From positions 42,946 through 106,945 of the forward strand of contig CAMXWF010000011.1 in the NCBI GenBank assembly GCA_947252645.1: a stretch of DNA of 64,000 nucleotides. Reading direction: 5' to 3'. The notes below the pieces were generated by a model that saw only the letters and a list, made by a program, of their open reading frames with translations, was not told where the DNA came from and did not search any database. The position numbers and the translations under genes were made by a program. Source of the DNA: an uncultured Bacteroidia bacterium (GTDB taxonomy: Bacteria > Bacteroidota > Bacteroidia > Bacteroidales > CAJPTX01). This document shows, in pieces, positions 53,670 to 61,341 of this stretch; the first letter of the stretch is position 1, and every line of letters begins with the position of its first letter.

Positions 53670-54656
53670 CTAGCGTGGGGCATAGCTGGCCGCCGACAGC
53701 AGGCTCCGCGCATCCTGATTGCTGTAGAGCGCTTGGAGCGTCACCCCGCGGTTGGCCTTCATATAGGCGCATACAATACGATACCCCAGCCACACCGCCG
53801 CACGCCCCGGCGAATCCGTGCCAAAAGCCCTAGTATAGGGCGCGGGCTGCGTCAACTGCGACACCACCAAGGGCTGCGTGTCAAAAAGCACGTTCTGCTC
53901 CGAGAGATGCGCCCACATGGCGGCCTCATGGCGCTCCAGCCACGTTAGCGCCGCGGATCCAAAAGTCAAATTCACGCTGTCGGGCTCATCGGGCAGCACC
54001 TGCTGGCTAATGTACAGCAATTTACCGTAGTAGACCATGTGGTCGAGCACCGTACGCCGCCCCGGCGCCAAAGGGTACATTCCCTCCAGCCACCCCTTGA
54101 TGGCATCGGTCGCTACCCGTGCGGGCTCCATCCCCTCGCGCTGGTAGCGCGGAATGGCCAGCAGCTCGTAGTATGGACTCCTGCGCCCAAGGAAGTGATC
54201 CAACGCAATCCCAAGCACGCCCGGCTGCATCATGTAGCCCGTGTGGAAGCCCCCGTTGCAAAAATAGACCCTCGGGATCTCCACCTCGGGCACTAGCTCG
54301 TGCAGCCGCCCAAAGCCCTCGCACAGCGCCCGCGCCTGCCGATCAGTAGTGGGGAAAACGCGAAAAATCGTATCTTGCAGCGCTTGCATAGAGCTATCGG
54401 ATGCGAACGTATCGAGAAATTCCGCTATGCCCTCCTGGGCCTCATAGCCAAACATACGAGCCCAGAGCGTGGCAAAGCCGCTGTCTACCTGCGCTACAGC
54501 CTGGCCCCCGCCACCCCGCATCAGCACCGAATCCATGCGTATTAGCCCCAGCTGCCCACGCATGTGGCTGTAGTCCTCACGCAAACGGCAGCTCCACAGA
54601 CCACCAACCAGCACCAGCAGCAGAAGCCCTACCGCGCAAACTTTTTGACCTTCCAT
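53670..54656 (-). CDS. gldB: GldB-type lipoprotein
   Basis: Lipid-anchored periplasmic protein. The signal peptide VGLLLLVLVGGLWSC ends at a cysteine near residue 23. Family segments are YFCNGGFHTGYMMQPG, ALDHFLGRRSPYYELLAIP, REGMEPARVATDAIKGWL and HMVYYGKLLYISQQVLP. GldB is required for gliding in flavobacteria, yet homologues are retained in many non-gliding Bacteroidota, so motility cannot be concluded. It heads the aro operon, 11 bases before aroB, and has its own promoter box upstream. Confidence 0.82.
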   Translation of the reverse strand: MEGQKVCAVGLLLLVLVGGLWSCRLREDYSHMRGQLGLIRMDSVLMRGGGGQAVAQVDSGFATLWARMFGYEAQEGIAEFLDTFASDSSMQALQDTIFRVFPTTDRQARALCEGFGRLHELVPEVEIPRVYFCNGGFHTGYMMQPGVLGIALDHFLGRRSPYYELLAIPRYQREGMEPARVATDAIKGWLEGMYPLAPGRRTVLDHMVYYGKLLYISQQVLPDEPDSVNLTFGSAALTWLERHEAAMWAHLSEQNVLFDTQPLVVSQLTQPAPYTRAFGTDSPGRAAVWLGYRIVCAYMKANRGVTLQALYSNQDARSLLSAASYAPR

Positions 54657-54699
54657 CCGTTTATCTGAAGAGATAAGCCGACACCTACAGCCTCACCCA

Positions 54700-54707
54700 C
54701 AAAGATA
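54700..54707 (-). promoter_or_regulatory. -7 promoter box (TATCTTTG) of the gldB-aro operon
   Basis: On the minus strand TATCTTTG fits TAnnTTTG, 43 bases before the gldB ATG. It lies in the 116-base divergent region shared with fhs. Confidence 0.55.
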
Positions 54708-54772
54708 CAGTTTTTTAGGCAGGGCCTCTCAGAAACCAGAGTTTTGTCCACTGTGATAACGCAGTTATAAAT

Positions 54773-56443
54773 ATGATGACAGACATCGAAATTGCACAGG
54801 CCACGCCGATGCGGCCTATCACGGAGATCGCCCAGCAGCTGGGTATCGCCGGGAGTGAAATCATCCAATACGGCCACTACAAGGCCAAGCTCCCCCTCGA
54901 GTGCATGGGCACTGCGGCCGACCGGAAGGCCAAGCTGATCCTCGTATCAGCCATCACCCCCACGCCGGCTGGCGAGGGAAAGACCACCGTCTCCATCGGC
55001 CTCGCCCAAGGGATCAACAAGATCGGCCGCAAGGCCACAGTGGTGCTACGTGAGCCCTCGCTCGGGCCCGTCTTCGGCATCAAGGGCGGAGCCACCGGCG
55101 GCGGGCACTCCCAGGTGGTGCCCATGGAGGACATCAATCTCCACTTCACGGGCGACTTCGCCGCCATTGAAAAGGCCCACAACCTCCTAGCTGCCCTGAT
55201 CGACAACAATATCCAGAGCAAGACCCGCTCCCTGGGCATCGATCCCCGCACTGTCAGGTGGCGTCGCGTCATGGATATGAACGACCGCTCGCTGCGCAAT
55301 ATCATCGTAGGCCTCGGCGGCACCGCCTCCGGCATACCCCGAGAAACCGGCTTCGACATCACCGCCGCCTCCGAGATCATGGCCATCTTCTGCCTGGCCA
55401 CCAGCCTCGAAGACCTCAAGAAGCGGCTCGGCAACATCTTCGTGGGCTACACCTACGACAAGAACCCCATCTACGCCCGCGACCTGCACGCCGAGGGCGC
55501 CATGGCTGCCTTACTACGCGATGCCATGCAGCCCAACCTCGTGCAGACTCTCGAACACACCCCGGCCATCATCCACGGCGGCCCCTTTGCCAATATAGCC
55601 CAGGGCACCAACTCCATAGCCGCCACTTTGACGGCCATGGCCCATAGCGAATTCGTCATCACGGAGGCCGGCTTCGGCTTCGATCTGGGCGCCGAAAAGT
55701 TCATGGACATCAAGTGCAAAACCGCCGGCATTAAGCCAGATGCCGTCGTGCTGGTGGCCACCGTGCGCGCCCTGAAGTACCAAGGCGGCGTGGCCATCAA
55801 AGACATCGGCACCCCCAACCCAGAGGCCGTGCGAAAAGGGGCAGCCAACCTCGAAAAACACATCGAGAACATGGGGCTGTTCGGCATCTGCCCCATCGTA
55901 GCCATCAACAAGTTCAGCAAAGACACCCCCGAAGAGATCGCAGTCATCAAGGAGGTGTGCGCCAAGTACAACGTCCCCGTTGAGGAAGCCGATGTCTGGG
56001 GCGGCGGCGGCCAGGGCGCCAAGACCCTCGCCGAGAAGGTCGTCAAGATCGCCGAGCACTGCACCCACGTCTTCACCCCGCTCTACGACTGGGACTGGAC
56101 TCCCGAGAAGAAAATCGAGACCATCGCCAAAAAGATGTACGGGGCCGAGGCCATCGACTACACCGCCAAGGCCAAGCAAGCCTTGAAGACCGTCTATGAC
56201 CTCAACCTCGACAAGCTCCCCGTCTGCATGGCCAAAACCCAAAAGTCCCTCTCCGACAATCCCAAGCTCTTGGGGCGGCCGAAGGACTTCGTGGTGACGG
56301 TGCGCGATATCGAGATCGCCGCCGGTGCCGGATTCATCATCCCCATCACCGGCGACATCATGCGTATGCCCGGGCTCCCCGAGACCCCGGCTGCCGAGAA
56401 AATCGACATCGACAACCAGGGCCATATCACCGGGCTGTTCTAG
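54773..56443 (+). CDS. fhs: Formate-tetrahydrofolate ligase
   Basis: ATP-dependent formylation of tetrahydrofolate, feeding one-carbon units into purine synthesis. The 556-residue product has the ATP site ITPTPAGEGKTTVSIGLAQG near residues 61-80, then LREPSLGPVFGIKGGATGGG near 87-106, and the invariant tail FIIPITGDIMRMPGLPETPA through HITGLF. ATGs at 54773 and 54776 follow AT-rich sequence without a Shine-Dalgarno. It is divergent from gldB and has a strong terminator after it. Confidence 0.96.
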   Translation: MMTDIEIAQATPMRPITEIAQQLGIAGSEIIQYGHYKAKLPLECMGTAADRKAKLILVSAITPTPAGEGKTTVSIGLAQGINKIGRKATVVLREPSLGPVFGIKGGATGGGHSQVVPMEDINLHFTGDFAAIEKAHNLLAALIDNNIQSKTRSLGIDPRTVRWRRVMDMNDRSLRNIIVGLGGTASGIPRETGFDITAASEIMAIFCLATSLEDLKKRLGNIFVGYTYDKNPIYARDLHAEGAMAALLRDAMQPNLVQTLEHTPAIIHGGPFANIAQGTNSIAATLTAMAHSEFVITEAGFGFDLGAEKFMDIKCKTAGIKPDAVVLVATVRALKYQGGVAIKDIGTPNPEAVRKGAANLEKHIENMGLFGICPIVAINKFSKDTPEEIAVIKEVCAKYNVPVEEADVWGGGGQGAKTLAEKVVKIAEHCTHVFTPLYDWDWTPEKKIETIAKKMYGAEAIDYTAKAKQALKTVYDLNLDKLPVCMAKTQKSLSDNPKLLGRPKDFVVTVRDIEIAAGAGFIIPITGDIMRMPGLPETPAAEKIDIDNQGHITGLF

Positions 56444-56466
56444 CATCGCAGTCCCCACGCACTTCG

Positions 56467-56495
56467 AGGCCTCCCCTGCCGGGAGGCCTTTTTTT
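56467..56495 (+). terminator. Rho-independent terminator of fhs
   Basis: Nine-base perfect stem AGGCCTCCC (56467-56475) and GGGAGGCCT (56481-56489), loop CTGCC, followed by a run of seven T. Located 24 bases after the fhs stop. Confidence 0.9.
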
Positions 56496-56547
56496 GTCCC
56501 CGCGCAAGCCCAAATAGCTAGGGAATGGCGCTTTACTCCCCAATTGC

Positions 56548-56555
56548 TACCTTTG
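56548..56555 (+). promoter_or_regulatory. -7 promoter box (TACCTTTG) abutting the lpxK start
   Basis: Exact TAnnTTTG box whose last G is only four bases before the lpxK GTG at 56560. In Bacteroidota transcription begins a few bases after this box, which would place the 5' end at or next to the start codon. Confidence 0.65.
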
Positions 56556-56559
56556 CCAT

Positions 56560-57576
56560 GTGGATCCGATTTCCTACCTCTACGGAGCTATCGTAGCCAC
56601 GCGCGGATGGCTCTTCGACCGGGGACTCCTAGCGAGCCACACGGCGGATCTCCACACCCTCTGCGTGGGCAACCTAGCCGTAGGCGGCACCGGGAAATCG
56701 CCCCTTGTGAGCTACCTCATGGCCCTGCTTGCCACCAAGGCGCCCGTGGCCATGCTGAGCCGAGGCTACGGGCGCACCACTACAGGGTACCTCGAAGTAC
56801 AAACAGACTCCCGACCTGAGCACGTGGGCGATGAGCCCCTCATGATTAAGCGGGCCCACCCCCAGCTCCCCGTGGCCGTCTGCAAGAACCGCCTCGAGGG
56901 CTGCCAAAAACTCAAGGCCAGCTACCCCGCGCTCCAGACTATCATCCTCGACGATGCCTTCCAATACCGTAGGCTCGTCCCCTCACTCGCCCTGCTGCTC
57001 ACCACCTACCAGCGCCCCTACTCCCAGGACCACTTTATGCCCTGGGGCACCCTGCGCGACACCGTGCGCCAAGCCAAGCGCGCCGAGGCCATCATCGTCA
57101 CCAAATGCCCCGAAAATCTCACCGCAGAGCAGGCCGAGAGCCTAGCCCAAAGCCTACGCCCAAGCCCTAGCCTGGCCCTCCTGTTCTCCACCATAGCCTA
57201 CCGCCCCCCCCAGCCGCTGCTACCCACGGGGAATCCACTGGCCCTGGCCAACGGACAGCCCATCCACGCCCTAGCAGCCATTGCCCACCCCGAGCTCTTC
57301 CTTGACCACCTGGCCTCCCTAGGCCCGCTGGCCCACACCACCCTACTTCGTGACCACGCACGCTTTACCCCCACCACCCTGGTCAAGCTCGACCGCTCGG
57401 CCCAGGCGGGCCACGCCATCATCACCACCGAGAAAGATGCCGTCAGGCTTCGCCCCCACCTGGCAAACTACCCCCACCTGGCCCACAACTGCTTCGTACT
57501 CCCCATAGCCATCCACTGGCTCCTCGAGTCGGAGCAACAGCTTAAAAGCCTCCTGGCACGCCATGGACTACTATAG
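56560..57576 (+). CDS. lpxK: Tetraacyldisaccharide 4'-kinase (lipid A)
   Basis: Adds the 4'-phosphate to the lipid A precursor at the inner membrane. Family marks: the Walker A variant LCVGNLAVGGTGKSPLVSYL near residues 34-53, AMLSRGYGRTTTGY near 64-77, HVGDEPLMI near 88-96, and ILDDAFQYRRL near 129-139. Length 338 fits. The start is a GTG at 56560; an ATG two bases earlier is out of frame. The mRNA is probably leaderless. It overlaps the phosphorylase gene by 14 bases. Confidence 0.93.
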   Translation: MDPISYLYGAIVATRGWLFDRGLLASHTADLHTLCVGNLAVGGTGKSPLVSYLMALLATKAPVAMLSRGYGRTTTGYLEVQTDSRPEHVGDEPLMIKRAHPQLPVAVCKNRLEGCQKLKASYPALQTIILDDAFQYRRLVPSLALLLTTYQRPYSQDHFMPWGTLRDTVRQAKRAEAIIVTKCPENLTAEQAESLAQSLRPSPSLALLFSTIAYRPPQPLLPTGNPLALANGQPIHALAAIAHPELFLDHLASLGPLAHTTLLRDHARFTPTTLVKLDRSAQAGHAIITTEKDAVRLRPHLANYPHLAHNCFVLPIAIHWLLESEQQLKSLLARHGLL

Positions 57577-58411
57577 CCAAGTACAGCAGGCCGCGGAATA
57601 CCTGCGCAGCAACATCCCCTTTACGCCCCAAGTGGCCTTAGTCCTCGGCTCTGGCCTGGGGCCACTGGCCCAAACGCTAGACCACGCCAAGGCGATCCCC
57701 TACGCCCAAGTCCCCCACCTACCCCTCTCCACCGTAGAGGGCCACGCGGGACAATTCGTGGCGGGCTACCTCGAGCAGCTGCCCCTGTTGGCCATGCAGG
57801 GTCGCTTCCACTACTACGAGGGCTACTCCATGCAGCAGGTCACCATGCCCGTGCGGATATTCCACGAGCTTGGGGTCCAGACGCTCATCCTCACCAACGC
57901 CGCCGGGGGGTGCAATCCCGACTTCCTGCCTAGCGACATCATGCTCATCACCGACCACATCAACCTGATGCCCAACCCGCTCCTAGGCCCCAACGAAGCG
58001 CACTGGGGGCCACGCTTTCCCTCCATGCACCAAGCCTACACCCCAGCCCTACAAGCCCTCGCCCAGCGGGCCGCCCAACAAGCCCACATCCACATCCGGC
58101 AGGGTGTCTACCTGGGTACCACGGGCCCCAGCTTCGAAACGCCCCACGAGTACCAAGCCTTCCACCGCCTCGGGGCCGATGCGGTGGGCATGTCCACGGT
58201 GCCAGAGGTCATCACCGCAGCCCATTGCGGATTGGCCACAATGGCACTATCTTTGATTACGAACGTTGGCGGATTGGCGCACCCGCAGGCCGTATCGCAC
58301 GAAGAGGTCCAGCAGCAGGGCGAGCGCGCGGCTCGCAACATGCAGGCACTCCTCAAGGCCATCCTGCACGAAATCGGCACGCACAGCGCGGGGGGCCAAT
58401 CCAACGCATGA
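57563..58411 (+). CDS. Purine nucleoside phosphorylase, family 2
   Basis: Phosphorolysis of purine nucleosides to base and ribose 1-phosphate. Trimeric-type PNP motifs: VLGSGLGPLAQTL near residues 27-39, TVEGHAGQFVAGYL near 57-70, GRFHYYEGY near 80-88, LTNAAGGCNPDF near 110-121, and the base pocket GTTGPSFETPHEYQAF near 185-200. MSTVPEVITAAHCGLATMAL follows. Length 282 is typical. It starts within the lpxK end (14-base overlap), an arrangement known in Bacteroidota. Confidence 0.94.
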   Translation: MDYYSQVQQAAEYLRSNIPFTPQVALVLGSGLGPLAQTLDHAKAIPYAQVPHLPLSTVEGHAGQFVAGYLEQLPLLAMQGRFHYYEGYSMQQVTMPVRIFHELGVQTLILTNAAGGCNPDFLPSDIMLITDHINLMPNPLLGPNEAHWGPRFPSMHQAYTPALQALAQRAAQQAHIHIRQGVYLGTTGPSFETPHEYQAFHRLGADAVGMSTVPEVITAAHCGLATMALSLITNVGGLAHPQAVSHEEVQQQGERAARNMQALLKAILHEIGTHSAGGQSNA

Positions 58412-58435
58412 CAAAGACCATTAGATCCATCAGGC

Positions 58436-59173
58436 ATGACAATACTCAGTGTTAACATCAACAAGGTGGCTACGCTACGCAACGCACGGGGCGGCAACGT
58501 GCCCGATGTGCTTCTGGCCGCGCGGCGTGCGCAGGAATACGGTGCGCAGGGCATCACAGTGCATCCCCGACCCGATGCTCGCCATATTACCTACCGCGAC
58601 GCCCTGGAGCTCCGCCCTATCGTCACCACGGAGTATAACATTGAGGGCAACCCCACCACGAAGCACATGGAGCTATTGCTCTCGGTACGCCCCGAGCAGG
58701 CCACGCTCGTACCCGATGCACCCGATGCGCTCACCTCCAACGCCGGGTGGGACACAGTGGCCCATGCCGACTTTCTCAAAACCACCATCAACCGCCTCAA
58801 GGAACACGACATCCGGGTCTCCATCTTCGTGAACCCCGAGGTGGCCATGGTGGAGGGCGCGGCGGCCTGCGGCTCCGACCGGGTGGAACTCTACACCGAG
58901 GCCTACGCCGCCAGGTACGCACAAGACCGCGAAAAGGCCATCGCCCCCTACGTGGAGGCCGCCAAAAAGGCCAAGGAACTCGGCCTCATGGTCAACGCCG
59001 GCCACGACCTCAACGCCGACAACCTTGCCTACTTCATCGCGCGCATCCCATGGCTCGCCGAGGTGTCTATAGGCCACGCCATCATCGCCGACAGCCTCTA
59101 CTGGGGGCTGGAAACCACCATCCACAAGTACCTAGAGGCCATCCAGCTGGGCGAGGCTGACAGTGCCCACTGA
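58436..59173 (+). CDS. pdxJ: Pyridoxine 5'-phosphate synthase
   Basis: Condenses 1-deoxyxylulose 5-phosphate and an aminoacetone phosphate to pyridoxine 5'-phosphate. TIM-barrel signatures: LSVNINKVATLRNARGG near residues 4-20, GITVHPRPDARHI near 39-51, VSIFVNPEVAMVEGAAACG near 124-142, and LMVNAGHDLNADNL and VSIGHAIIADSLYWGLE near the C-terminus. Length 245 is normal. It lies 24 bases after the phosphorylase gene and overlaps the next gene by 11 bases, so the lpxK unit extends to here. Confidence 0.95.
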   Translation: MTILSVNINKVATLRNARGGNVPDVLLAARRAQEYGAQGITVHPRPDARHITYRDALELRPIVTTEYNIEGNPTTKHMELLLSVRPEQATLVPDAPDALTSNAGWDTVAHADFLKTTINRLKEHDIRVSIFVNPEVAMVEGAAACGSDRVELYTEAYAARYAQDREKAIAPYVEAAKKAKELGLMVNAGHDLNADNLAYFIARIPWLAEVSIGHAIIADSLYWGLETTIHKYLEAIQLGEADSAH

Positions 59174-60065
59174 TCCCCCAAGCCCCACCCGCTGGATCCT
59201 CCTGCACGGCCTATTCGGCTCGCCTCACTCCTGGCAGGACGCAGCCCGCGCTTTCCTTACTCGGGAGCGCGTGCTACCACTCTGGCTACCAAACCACGGC
59301 CAGGGCCCCAAGGGGGCGTTCCACACCCTCGACGCCCTGGCCGACGCCCTGCTGGAAGCCTACCCTAACGCCTTTGCGCAGGAAGAAAAGGCCCCCGTTC
59401 TCTGCGGCTACTCGCTGGGCGGCACACTGGCCCTCCGCCTGGCGCAGCGCCTACCGCAGCCCCCTGCTGCCGTGCTAGCCGTAGATGCCTACCTCCCAGG
59501 CCAACAATATCCAAAGGCCCTCACGCGGTTTCTCCTCGCGGTGGCCCAGCAGATGGCGCCGCTCCAAGACCACCAGTTCGAATCACCTCACCAGCTTGAG
59601 CAGGCGCTGCGCAACCAAGGCATCGACCCCACGACCGCCCACGCAATTGCATCTGCCTACCCCGATGGCCCCTGCGCGCTGCACCTCCAGTTAGGTCCTA
59701 TCGCCGAGTACCTACAGCGTGCGCTCCCCACAAACGCCCCAAGCCCCACCGCAGCGCAGGGCCCCCTTGGCATTCCCCACCACCCCATTCGCCCGACCAT
59801 ACCCATGAACGCACCCATCCACGCCCCGCTCCTCTACCGGGGCGCCGCCAGCTCCATCCATTCACGTCATACCGACGAGGAAACCCTACGGAGCCTGAGC
59901 CCCACGGTACGAAGAGTGCTGGTACCCCACACCACCCACGCCTCCATAGCGCAGGCACTCCTTGACGAGCAAACCGTCGCTTGGCTACGCAAGGCCGCCA
60001 GCGCCCCCGTCCACGAGCACAACAGCCTACCCCCAGCAGACCACAGCACGCAAAGTGCCCTGTAA
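59163..60065 (+). CDS. Alpha/beta-fold hydrolase
   Basis: A hydrolase of 300 residues with an alpha/beta core. The oxyanion-side motif is ILLHGLFGSPHSWQD near residues 13-27. The nucleophile elbow is LCGYSLGGTLALRLAQ (Ser in GYSLG, near residue 81), and the likely catalytic histidine is in LVPHTTHASIAQAL near 260. A cap region occupies about 120-225. The last 30 residues look disordered. The start is a GTG inside pdxJ (11-base overlap). Substrate not predictable. A MenH role is unlikely, since mqnA implies a different menaquinone route. Confidence 0.8.
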   Translation: MPTDPPSPTRWILLHGLFGSPHSWQDAARAFLTRERVLPLWLPNHGQGPKGAFHTLDALADALLEAYPNAFAQEEKAPVLCGYSLGGTLALRLAQRLPQPPAAVLAVDAYLPGQQYPKALTRFLLAVAQQMAPLQDHQFESPHQLEQALRNQGIDPTTAHAIASAYPDGPCALHLQLGPIAEYLQRALPTNAPSPTAAQGPLGIPHHPIRPTIPMNAPIHAPLLYRGAASSIHSRHTDEETLRSLSPTVRRVLVPHTTHASIAQALLDEQTVAWLRKAASAPVHEHNSLPPADHSTQSAL

Positions 60066-60504
60066 CATCCTCTAACGGGAATCCGTAGAAAGAAACATGG
60101 ACTCGGAGAGCAGGATTAAGCAGTTCGCCTATAAATTCTAGACTTGTTGCGGAAAGCAACAATACGCTATAATGCGTTACCCTTCAGCGATTTCCATTCA
60201 GCCATACGTAGTGCGTACTACCGTTAATTGTTCGCTCAGGCCGACTATTTACAGGGGATTTGAGCGGTCACGGCATTTAGGTTCGTACGCATAACGCCAT
60301 AGCAATCAACGCCACAACTCCGTACCAACTCCGCTCCCAGGGCGACCAAGAGCGGAGTTGGTACGGAGTTGGTACGAAGCGGGTGGGTAGAATGCCCGAT
60401 TGGGGGCGAAAAGACCTAACCTCTCCCCGCGCTGTTGGCTAGCGTAACAGCAGGCCGCCGTGGCCTGGGACGCCGCCCCCTAGGCCCCCAGGATGCACCA
60501 AGGG
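60066..60504. other. Intergenic region holding palindromic repeat B
   Basis: Between the convergent hydrolase and carbonic-anhydrase-like genes. The first 250 bases are AT-rich without a gene; the palindrome follows, then GC-rich sequence up to the next stop. No T-tailed terminator is apparent. Confidence 0.5.
60315..60371. repeat. Palindromic repeat, copy B
   Basis: Perfect 22-base inverted repeat around a 13-base loop (60337-60349). The inner 17 bases of each arm, CCGTACCAACTCCGCTC (60320-60336) and GAGCGGAGTTGGTACGG (60350-60366), equal those of copy A at 13.7 kb. The outer five bases (CAACT/AGTTG) extend the stem and repeat part of the arm (GGAGTTGGTACG occurs twice in a row). The loops of the two copies agree at 8 of 13 positions. 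No T run follows. Confidence 0.8.
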
Positions 60505-61020
60505 CTACTCCCCATACCACCCCTTGTACATCATGTACCCCTCGGCGGTATGGCGCACGGTGTTGGCAATCTCCTCAGGGGAGAGCGTGCGGACCTCATG
60601 GGCTGGAACGCCCATCCAGAGCGTACCTGGATTCACGATGGTACGTGGGGGAATCAAGGCCCCAGCGGCCACAAGGGCGCCCGCCCCCACCTGGGCATAG
60701 TCGAGCAGGGTGGCATTCATGCCGATGAGCGCCCCCTCGCCCACCGAGGCCCCATGCACCGTGGCATTGTGCCCGATGGACACGTTGTCGCCCAGAATTA
60801 CCGTGGAGCGCTGGTAGAGCGTATGGAGCACAGCGTTGTCCTGCACGTTGACCCCATTGCCCAAGCGGATAGGATTCACATCCCCCCGCAGCACCGCACC
60901 GTACCAGATGCTGCAGTCGTCGCCTAGCTCCACATCGCCTATCAGCACGGCGGTCTCCGCCAAAAAGCAACGCTTACCCACCTTCGGCGTACATCCCCGC
61001 ACCGTGATTATATGCGCCAT
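60505..61020 (-). CDS. Gamma-carbonic anhydrase-family protein
   Basis: Left-handed beta-helix trimer protein of 171 residues, starting at the ATG at 61020 (MAHIITVRGCTPKVGK). The hexapeptide repeats run from about residue 18 to 130. Zinc ligands characteristic of gamma-class enzymes are visible in VQDNAVLHTLYQR and SIGHNATVHGASV. The C-terminal helix pair is RTLSPEEIANTVRHTAEGYM. Members are often annotated as carbonic anhydrase or acyltransferase-like; activity is not assured. A much longer frame on this strand, running to 62880, is antisense to gdhA and is not part of the gene. AAGGAGC lies just before the start. Confidence 0.9.
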   Translation of the reverse strand: MAHIITVRGCTPKVGKRCFLAETAVLIGDVELGDDCSIWYGAVLRGDVNPIRLGNGVNVQDNAVLHTLYQRSTVILGDNVSIGHNATVHGASVGEGALIGMNATLLDYAQVGAGALVAAGALIPPRTIVNPGTLWMGVPAHEVRTLSPEEIANTVRHTAEGYMMYKGWYGE

Positions 61021-61341
61021 AGCTCCTTCCTCCTCCACGCTTACGTCTACCGCGAAGTTAGGGAATGGCGGGAGAAAAGCGACAACGGCCCAGTTGCCCC
61101 TGAGACGCTCGCTTCGATGGGGAGGGCGCACCGGGCAACGGGGCGGAAAGCCGGCCACAACTGGGTACACGCAGCCCTGCGATAGGGCGGCTGGGGTGGA
61201 TTCTTTCGCAAATTTGCAAACTACAAGAAATAGTGCGAACTTCGCTGCAAGTACATGCTGGAGGTAGCCCTGCAGGCCATAGGCAGGAGGGGAGGCAAAA
61301 GGGCTAGTACGAGGTTTGGAACCAACTAAAAATAGATAGTT
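61021..61341. other. Divergent region between gamma-CA and gdhA
   Basis: Contains the leader of the minus-strand gene and of gdhA. Visible items: a near-match -7 box on the minus strand (TAACTTCG, 61053-61060), and a perfect palindrome GCAAATTTGC at 61208-61217, inside TTCGCAAATTTGCAAA. The latter partly resembles a -7 box (CAAATTTG). No further gene. Confidence 0.45.

Noticed and set aside
55514..56458. A 314-codon minus-strand frame within fhs
   Set aside because: Gly/Asp/Val-rich antisense shadow of fhs without a start signal.
59163..60065. Alpha/beta hydrolase as MenH
   Set aside because: mqnA indicates the futalosine route, which does not use MenH; no specific MenH motif is visible.
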